The notes beneath the pieces were generated by a model. That model saw nothing but the letters and a program-made list of their open reading frames with translations. It searched no databases and was not told the origin of the DNA. Shown here piece after piece: positions 6,210 through 10,000 of a DNA stretch of 10,000 bases. How positions within the stretch are numbered: position 1 is the first letter of the stretch; the number at the start of each line of letters is the position of its first letter. The position numbers were made by a program, and so were the translations under genes. Source of the DNA: Chloroflexota bacterium (lineage in GTDB: Bacteria > Chloroflexota > Anaerolineae > Anaerolineales > Villigracilaceae); assembly GCA_020217065.1 (NCBI GenBank), contig JAIWOB010000029.1:1-10000 (forward strand), read 5' to 3'.

Positions 6210-7106
6210 ATGAAGGTCGTTTGGCTGGGATGGGAAGAAATTTACACCACCCGCCGCGCGCAGGAGGCGGCGAAAGCGCAAGGATTGGAGCTGGACGCCT
6301 GCAACATCCATGATGTCGGCTTCAACGTGGAGGGCGGAAAAGCCAACGCCTTTGCGTTTGGCAGGGACTTGCTCGAATGTTATGACGGGCTGGTGGTCCG
6401 CACCTTTTATCCGTACATCTCCGAATCCCTGACCCTTGCCCGCCTCTTTCACGACGCGGGCAAGGTTGTTATTGACGAGAGTCTGACCGACGAGGGCTAC
6501 GCCGTCAGCAAGATGCACGACCACCTTGTGCTGGCGGAACGCGGCATTCCCACGCCGCGCACCTGGCAGGTTTTCAACCCGCGCCAGGTGGAAGAACTCG
6601 CCGAGCGGTTGACCTATCCCTGCCTGCTGAAGGGCGTCCACGGCGCGCGCGGCGAACATGTTTACGTCGTCCACAACGGAGAGCAGTTGCAGCGCCGCCT
6701 GTGGCATTATCCCTACGGCGAGTTGATGTTGCAGGAGTACCTCCCCGCCGCCGAGGATTACCGCGTGATGGTAATCGGCTACCGCGCCTTGCCGGTGATG
6801 GTCAGCCGCAAACCGCCCAAAGGAGACTTCCGCACCAACTATGCCATCGGCGGACGTTTCACCCGTCACGACCTGACCGAATTCCCCGCCTTCCAACCCC
6901 TCGCGGAAAGCGCCGCCCGCGCCTTGCGCCGCGAATTCACCGCTGTAGACATCCGCCTCAAAGGCGACCAGCCGATGGTATTGGAAGTCAACCGCCAGCC
7001 CGATTTCGAAGGCTTCGAGCGCGCCACGAAGTTCGACGTGGCGGCGGAGGCGGTGAGGTATATTTGTCAGAGAGTGGGAAAGAATCAAAGAGCCAGGAAG
7101 CGTTGA
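6210..7106 (+). CDS. RimK-type ATP-grasp ligase
   Basis: A 298-residue cytosolic protein of the ATP-grasp superfamily. These enzymes activate a carboxylate as acyl-phosphate with ATP and join it to an amine, thiol or similar group. It is nearest in look to RimK, LysX and related amino-acid ligases. An N-terminal Rossmann-like part (1-95) is followed by SKMHDHLVLAERGIPTPRTW (100-119), the usual RimK-type lead-in. Next come the ATP-binding Lys141 and the glycine-rich loop LKGVHGARGEHV (140-151), the adenine-site stretch LMLQEYLPAAEDYRV (172-186), and metal ligands near Asp247 (AVDIRL) and Glu259/Asn261 (LEVNRQ). Length fits the family (about 280-310). The substrate cannot be told from sequence: glutamyl addition to a protein, lysine-type biosynthesis and peptide ligation are all open. 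Neighbours (one-carbon enzyme, exported protease) give no pathway. The stop codon lies 47 bases before the next gene. The tail (KNQRARKR) is basic. Confidence 0.88.
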   Translation: MKVVWLGWEEIYTTRRAQEAAKAQGLELDACNIHDVGFNVEGGKANAFAFGRDLLECYDGLVVRTFYPYISESLTLARLFHDAGKVVIDESLTDEGYAVSKMHDHLVLAERGIPTPRTWQVFNPRQVEELAERLTYPCLLKGVHGARGEHVYVVHNGEQLQRRLWHYPYGELMLQEYLPAAEDYRVMVIGYRALPVMVSRKPPKGDFRTNYAIGGRFTRHDLTEFPAFQPLAESAARALRREFTAVDIRLKGDQPMVLEVNRQPDFEGFERATKFDVAAEAVRYICQRVGKNQRARKR

Positions 7107-7128
7107 CAGCGGGACCTTCTGATAAAAT
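7103..7128 (+). promoter_or_regulatory. Promoter of the C11 protease gene, overlapping the preceding stop codon
   Basis: An extended -10, TGATAAAAT (7120-7128), lies 25 bases before the ATG at 7154. A perfect TTGACA (7103-7108) overlaps the TGA stop of the ligase gene, but the spacer to TAAAAT is only 14 bases. The extended -10 may therefore be doing most of the work. An inverted repeat GCGGGA / TCCCGC (7109-7114, 7128-7133) brackets the -10 and could be an operator or a weak hairpin. Confidence 0.45.
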
Positions 7129-7153
7129 CCCGCATATTTCACTCGGAGAAAAA

Positions 7154-9391
7154 ATGAAACCCCGCTCTTTCAACCTTGCCCTTGCGTTCGCTATTCTTGT
7201 CGGCACCCAGCTCTCTTGTAACGCCCTGTTCGAAGAGCCGCTCGGAGAAGAACCGTCGAATTTGTCTCAACCTGCGTCCCCGTCCGATTCCTCCGCAGCG
7301 CCCAACCCTGCGGCGCAGGGCGAGCCAGGTTCCTGGTTGGTGATGCTCTACCAAAACGCGGACGATGAAATCCTCGAAGAAGACATCTTTATTGACCTCA
7401 ACGAAGCCGAAATCGTCGGCTCGACCGACGTCGTGACCGTCGTCTCACAGATGGACCGTTACGACGGCGCATACGACGGCGACGGCGACTGGATTTCCGC
7501 GAAACGCTACCTGATTACGCAAGACGGCGACCTTGAAACCATCGCCTCGCAAGAAATTGAAGACCTCGGCGAAATGGACAGCGGCGATAGCGCCACCCTG
7601 GTCGAATTTGCCGTTTGGGCAATCGCCAACTATCCCGCCGACAATTATGTTTTGATTCTTTCCGACCACGGCGCAGGCTGGACCGGCGGCTGGAACGACG
7701 ACGACCCTTACGAAGGCAGTTCCTTTTCCCTGCAAAACATTGACGACGCCCTCGGCGAAATCATCGCCAGGAGCGGCATTGACGCCTTCGAACTTGTCGG
7801 CTTCGACGCCTGCCTGATGGGGCAGGTTGAAGTCATGAGCGCCATTGCGCCGCACGCCCGCTACGCCGTCGGCTCGGAAGAGGTGGAGCCTTCGCTGGGC
7901 TGGGCGTACGCCGATTTTCTGTCCGCGCTGAACGAAAATCCCGCCATGAATGGCGGCGACCTGGCGAAAATCATCGTGGAAGGTTATTTGAGGCGGGACT
8001 TCCGCGTTACCGACGACGAAGCCCGCTTTCTTTTCGCCGGCGGCAATTACACCTCCGAAAGCGTCGCCGCAGACCTGATGGAAGACAGCACCCTCGCCGC
8101 CATTGACTTGAGCCAGATTCAAAACCTGAACGCCGCTCTCAACGAACTTTCCGCCGCCCTGACGGAAGCGGACCAAAGCGCAGTCGCCAAAGCCCGCGTT
8201 TATTCTCAATCCTACGAGAGCGTTTTTGGCGACGACGCGCCGCCCTCCTTTATTGACCTCGGTCATTTCACCGAATTGCTCCTTTCCGAAGTGAACGACC
8301 CCGGCGTTCAGAAAGCCGCCCGCGCCGTTCAAGCCGCCCTTTCTCAAACCGTCCTTGCCGAAATGCACGGCGGCGGCAGACCCGGCTCCAGCGGATTGAG
8401 CCTTTATTTCCCCAACTCCGAGCTGTACGAAGGCACGTTTGGCGACGACCCCGCTTATGGCGTCCAATACGCCTCATTCGCCGGACGTTTTGCCGCCGCC
8501 TCGCTCTGGGATAACTTCCTCACCTATCATTACACCGGCGAACCCTTTGACCCAGCCTCCGCCGATTTGAGCGCGGTCACGCCCGCCAAATCCGCCGAGC
8601 GCGACTTTGCCCAAGCGGCGGAAGAATCCGCCCCGCAGCAAACCGCCCAAATCGCCGCGCCCGGCGGCGGGGAAATTTCCATCGCCCCGCTTCAAGTCTC
8701 CGCCGTTGAGATAGGACCCAACGACAGCGTGACCGTTTCGGTTGAAGTCAGCGGCTCGAACATCGGCTATATTTACTACTACGTCAGTTGGTATGATGAA
8801 ACCTCCGCTTCCTATCTCACCGCCGATATGGGGTTCATCGCCGCTGAAAACGTCAAACAAATTGACGGCGTCTACTATCCCGACTGGGGGGACGACTCTA
8901 CCCTCGCTTTCGACTTTGACTGGGAGCCGACCCTCTACTTTATGAGCGACGGCAATCCAGCCAACGACCAGTTTGCCTTTTTCGAGCCGTCAGTCTATGG
9001 CGTGAGCGACCTCGACGACGTTTACAGCGTGCGCGGAATTTTCCAGTACGCCGGCAGCTCCAGGCAGATAGACGCCGTAATGCAGTTCGGCGGCGACGGC
9101 AAAATGAAAAACCTCTATGGGTTCACCGGTCAGGGCGGCGCCGGCGCTCCGCGTGAAATCGTTCCGCGCCCAGGCGACACTTTTACCATCATCGAACAAT
9201 GGCTGGACTTCGACCAGAATCCCGACGGCGAATTCGTGGACTATCTCGGCGGCGTAATGACCTTCGGCGACCAGCCTTTCGAGATGGTTCCTTACTACGC
9301 CTATTCCGGCGATTACATTCTCGGCGTCATCGCCACCGACCTTAACGGCGGCAGCGTCGAAGAATTCATCGAAGTGACTGTGACCGAGTAA
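7154..9391 (+). CDS. Clostripain-family (peptidase C11) lipoprotein with C-terminal accessory domains
   Basis: A 745-residue exported cysteine protease. The N-terminus MKPRSFNLALAFAILVGTQLSC is a signal peptide ending in a lipoprotein-type site with Cys22 as lipidated residue. The -3 position is Gln, so the lipobox is imperfect. A Ser/Pro/Ala-rich spacer (23-58) follows. Residues about 59-455 match the clostripain fold: SWLVMLYQNADDE at the first strand, catalytic His172 in LILSDHGAGWTGGW, and catalytic Cys220 in LVGFDACLMGQVEV. SSGLSLYFP (412-420) is typical of the family's end. Residues 456-505 are an Ala/Glu/Gln linker. Residues about 505-660 form an unnamed beta-rich domain with PDWGDD (576-581) and FGGDGKMK (645-652), which recurs in the next gene. 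A further beta-type segment runs to the end. The protein is strongly acidic. GGAG five bases before the ATG fixes the start. C11 enzymes usually prefer Arg/Lys; the specificity here is not readable. Confidence 0.9.
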   Translation: MKPRSFNLALAFAILVGTQLSCNALFEEPLGEEPSNLSQPASPSDSSAAPNPAAQGEPGSWLVMLYQNADDEILEEDIFIDLNEAEIVGSTDVVTVVSQMDRYDGAYDGDGDWISAKRYLITQDGDLETIASQEIEDLGEMDSGDSATLVEFAVWAIANYPADNYVLILSDHGAGWTGGWNDDDPYEGSSFSLQNIDDALGEIIARSGIDAFELVGFDACLMGQVEVMSAIAPHARYAVGSEEVEPSLGWAYADFLSALNENPAMNGGDLAKIIVEGYLRRDFRVTDDEARFLFAGGNYTSESVAADLMEDSTLAAIDLSQIQNLNAALNELSAALTEADQSAVAKARVYSQSYESVFGDDAPPSFIDLGHFTELLLSEVNDPGVQKAARAVQAALSQTVLAEMHGGGRPGSSGLSLYFPNSELYEGTFGDDPAYGVQYASFAGRFAAASLWDNFLTYHYTGEPFDPASADLSAVTPAKSAERDFAQAAEESAPQQTAQIAAPGGGEISIAPLQVSAVEIGPNDSVTVSVEVSGSNIGYIYYYVSWYDETSASYLTADMGFIAAENVKQIDGVYYPDWGDDSTLAFDFDWEPTLYFMSDGNPANDQFAFFEPSVYGVSDLDDVYSVRGIFQYAGSSRQIDAVMQFGGDGKMKNLYGFTGQGGAGAPREIVPRPGDTFTIIEQWLDFDQNPDGEFVDYLGGVMTFGDQPFEMVPYYAYSGDYILGVIATDLNGGSVEEFIEVTVTE

Positions 9392-9395
9392 AACT

Positions 9396-9441
9396 GCCCT
9401 CCCGAAAGAGCATCGGGACAATGTGAGCGAAGTCGAAGGGC
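9396..9441. repeat. REP-like palindromic element after the protease gene
   Basis: GCCCT (9396-9400) and AGGGC (9437-9441) close an outer stem. Inside, TCCCGA (9400-9405) and TCGGGA (9413-9418) form a hairpin with loop AAGAGCA. The part TGAGCGAAGTCGAAGGGC resembles a REP-type word common between genes in many bacterial phyla (general knowledge). It starts four bases after the stop codon and may also act as a 3' hairpin. There is no T tract. Confidence 0.55.
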
Positions 9442-9450
9442 TGCATTCGA

Positions 9451-9473
9451 TTTCGCTTAGCGCGAAAATAGGA
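9451..9473 (+). promoter_or_regulatory. Small hairpin and Shine-Dalgarno before the last gene
   Basis: TTTCGC (9451-9456) and GCGAAA (9462-9467) form a 6-bp hairpin, followed by AGGA (9470-9473) seven bases before the ATG at 9481. The Shine-Dalgarno fixes the start. No clear promoter is seen between 9392 and 9450, so co-transcription with the protease gene is likely. Confidence 0.5.
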
Positions 9474-9480
9474 TACCCTC

Positions 9481-10000
9481 ATGACCCTCCTCAAAACCTT
9501 CGAACACAAGGGCAGAGCGCTTAAACTTAGCGCCTACGATGCGCCCGCCAAGCCCGCAAAAAAACAGCCTGTCCGCCGCGCGCCCGGCGCAGGCGGCTTT
9601 GAAGTTACTCAACTCGCTTTCAATGACAATACGCTTACCGCGCAAATCAGCGGCGTCGGCGTCGCCTACCTTTTTGCGGAGATTTTGATGAAAGACGGAG
9701 AGACGTGCTACGGACCCGTCCTGCGGGAATATATCCTTGCAGATTCGGACAAGGAAACCGGCGGGATTCTGCGCCCGGACTGGGGCAACCCCATCCGTCT
9801 TTCGATTCCCCTCCGCCCCAGCCTGACCCTGCTCACGGACGGCGTGGACTCCGCCTTTGCCTTCTGCCTTCCCACAGGTTACCGCGTTTCAGGCTGCCGC
9901 CTTGACGGACAGTTCACCGCCGCCGAGAGTCAATCGCGCGCCCGCCTTGTCTTCGACGGCGACGGAAACATCAAGGAAATCCTCGCCTTCAAGCAAGAGC
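9481..10000 (+). CDS. Unrecognised protein sharing a domain with the preceding protease; 3' end beyond window
   Basis: Not a family I can name. The visible 173 codons begin MTLLKTFEHKGRALKLSAYD with no hydrophobic segment, so no signal peptide is seen and a cytoplasmic location is likely. A Lys/Pro/Ala-rich stretch (21-38) leads into a beta-rich domain (about 39-170) that resembles residues about 505-660 of the C11 protease just upstream. Shared landmarks in the same order are PDWG (99-102 against 576-579), a DG at 120-121 against 599-600, FAF (126-128 against 607-609), and FDGDGNIKEI (158-167) against FGGDGKMKNL (645-654). The gene is 89 bases downstream of the protease and probably in the same transcript. 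The shared domain suggests a common ligand or a direct partnership, which is inference. The frame is open to base 10000, so further domains may follow. Confidence 0.75.
   Translation, partial: MTLLKTFEHKGRALKLSAYDAPAKPAKKQPVRRAPGAGGFEVTQLAFNDNTLTAQISGVGVAYLFAEILMKDGETCYGPVLREYILADSDKETGGILRPDWGNPIRLSIPLRPSLTLLTDGVDSAFAFCLPTGYRVSGCRLDGQFTAAESQSRARLVFDGDGNIKEILAFKQE

Noticed and set aside
6171..7142. A 323-codon minus-strand open frame opposite the ATP-grasp gene
   Set aside because: It mirrors a well-supported gene in the opposite frame and shows no family motif.
6701..7153. N-terminal extension of the C11 protease by about 151 codons
   Set aside because: That part is out of frame with the overlapping ATP-grasp gene and Arg/Pro-rich. 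The ATG at 7154 has a Shine-Dalgarno and is followed directly by a signal peptide.
7445..8467. A 340-codon minus-strand open frame opposite the C11 protease
   Set aside because: It is antisense to the catalytic domain and has the composition of a shadow frame.

Overview
The window reads as chromosomal DNA of a fairly GC-rich free-living bacterium. Compact spacing, a receiver/roadblock-type regulator and a clostripain-like lipoprotein would suit an environmental Chloroflexota lineage such as Anaerolineae. That placement rests on the general look of the proteins, not on a marker gene, and is only moderately supported.

Layout. Positions 1-900 (minus) hold the first 300 codons of DNA polymerase I, covering its 5' nuclease domain. 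An intrinsic terminator at about 921-960 separates it from 985-2547 (minus), a three-part protein: degenerate receiver, roadblock/LC7-like domain, long proline-rich linker, and a C-terminal domain resembling an IS200-type (Y1/HUH) transposase that has lost its HUH histidines. A divergent intergenic region (2548-2910) carries a good plus-strand promoter, and the predicted leader behind it is built of inverted arrays of degenerate 8-base units. It drives 2911-6078 (plus), a 1055-residue fusion of serine hydroxymethyltransferase and glycine-cleavage T protein. Between its two enzyme domains lies a stretch that aligns with the T-protein N-terminus but lacks the Asp-Asp pair. Two hairpins follow: a terminator-like one and a longer REP-like one. 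Next are a RimK-type ATP-grasp ligase (6210-7106, plus), a clostripain-family (C11) lipoprotein protease (7154-9391, plus), a REP-like element, and the first 173 codons of an unrecognised protein (9481-10000, plus). The middle of that last protein is recognisably related to a C-terminal region of the protease before it.

How the genes relate. The fusion joins two enzymes that both deliver 5,10-methylene-tetrahydrofolate and meet at glycine, so it probably couples the folate one-carbon pool to the glycine cleavage system. The GcvP, GcvH and lipoamide dehydrogenase partners are not in this window. The protease and the last gene look like a related pair, one exported and lipid-anchored, the other without a visible signal peptide. 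The polA, receiver-roadblock and ATP-grasp genes have no evident shared pathway.

Most worth pursuing: (1) the retired Y1-transposase domain in a signalling protein, (2) the SHMT/GcvT fusion with its internal T-protein-like relic and SHMT insertion, (3) the register-ambiguous octamer hairpin in its leader, and (4) the unnamed domain shared by the protease and its neighbour. No CRISPR array, tRNA, rRNA or intact insertion sequence was seen.
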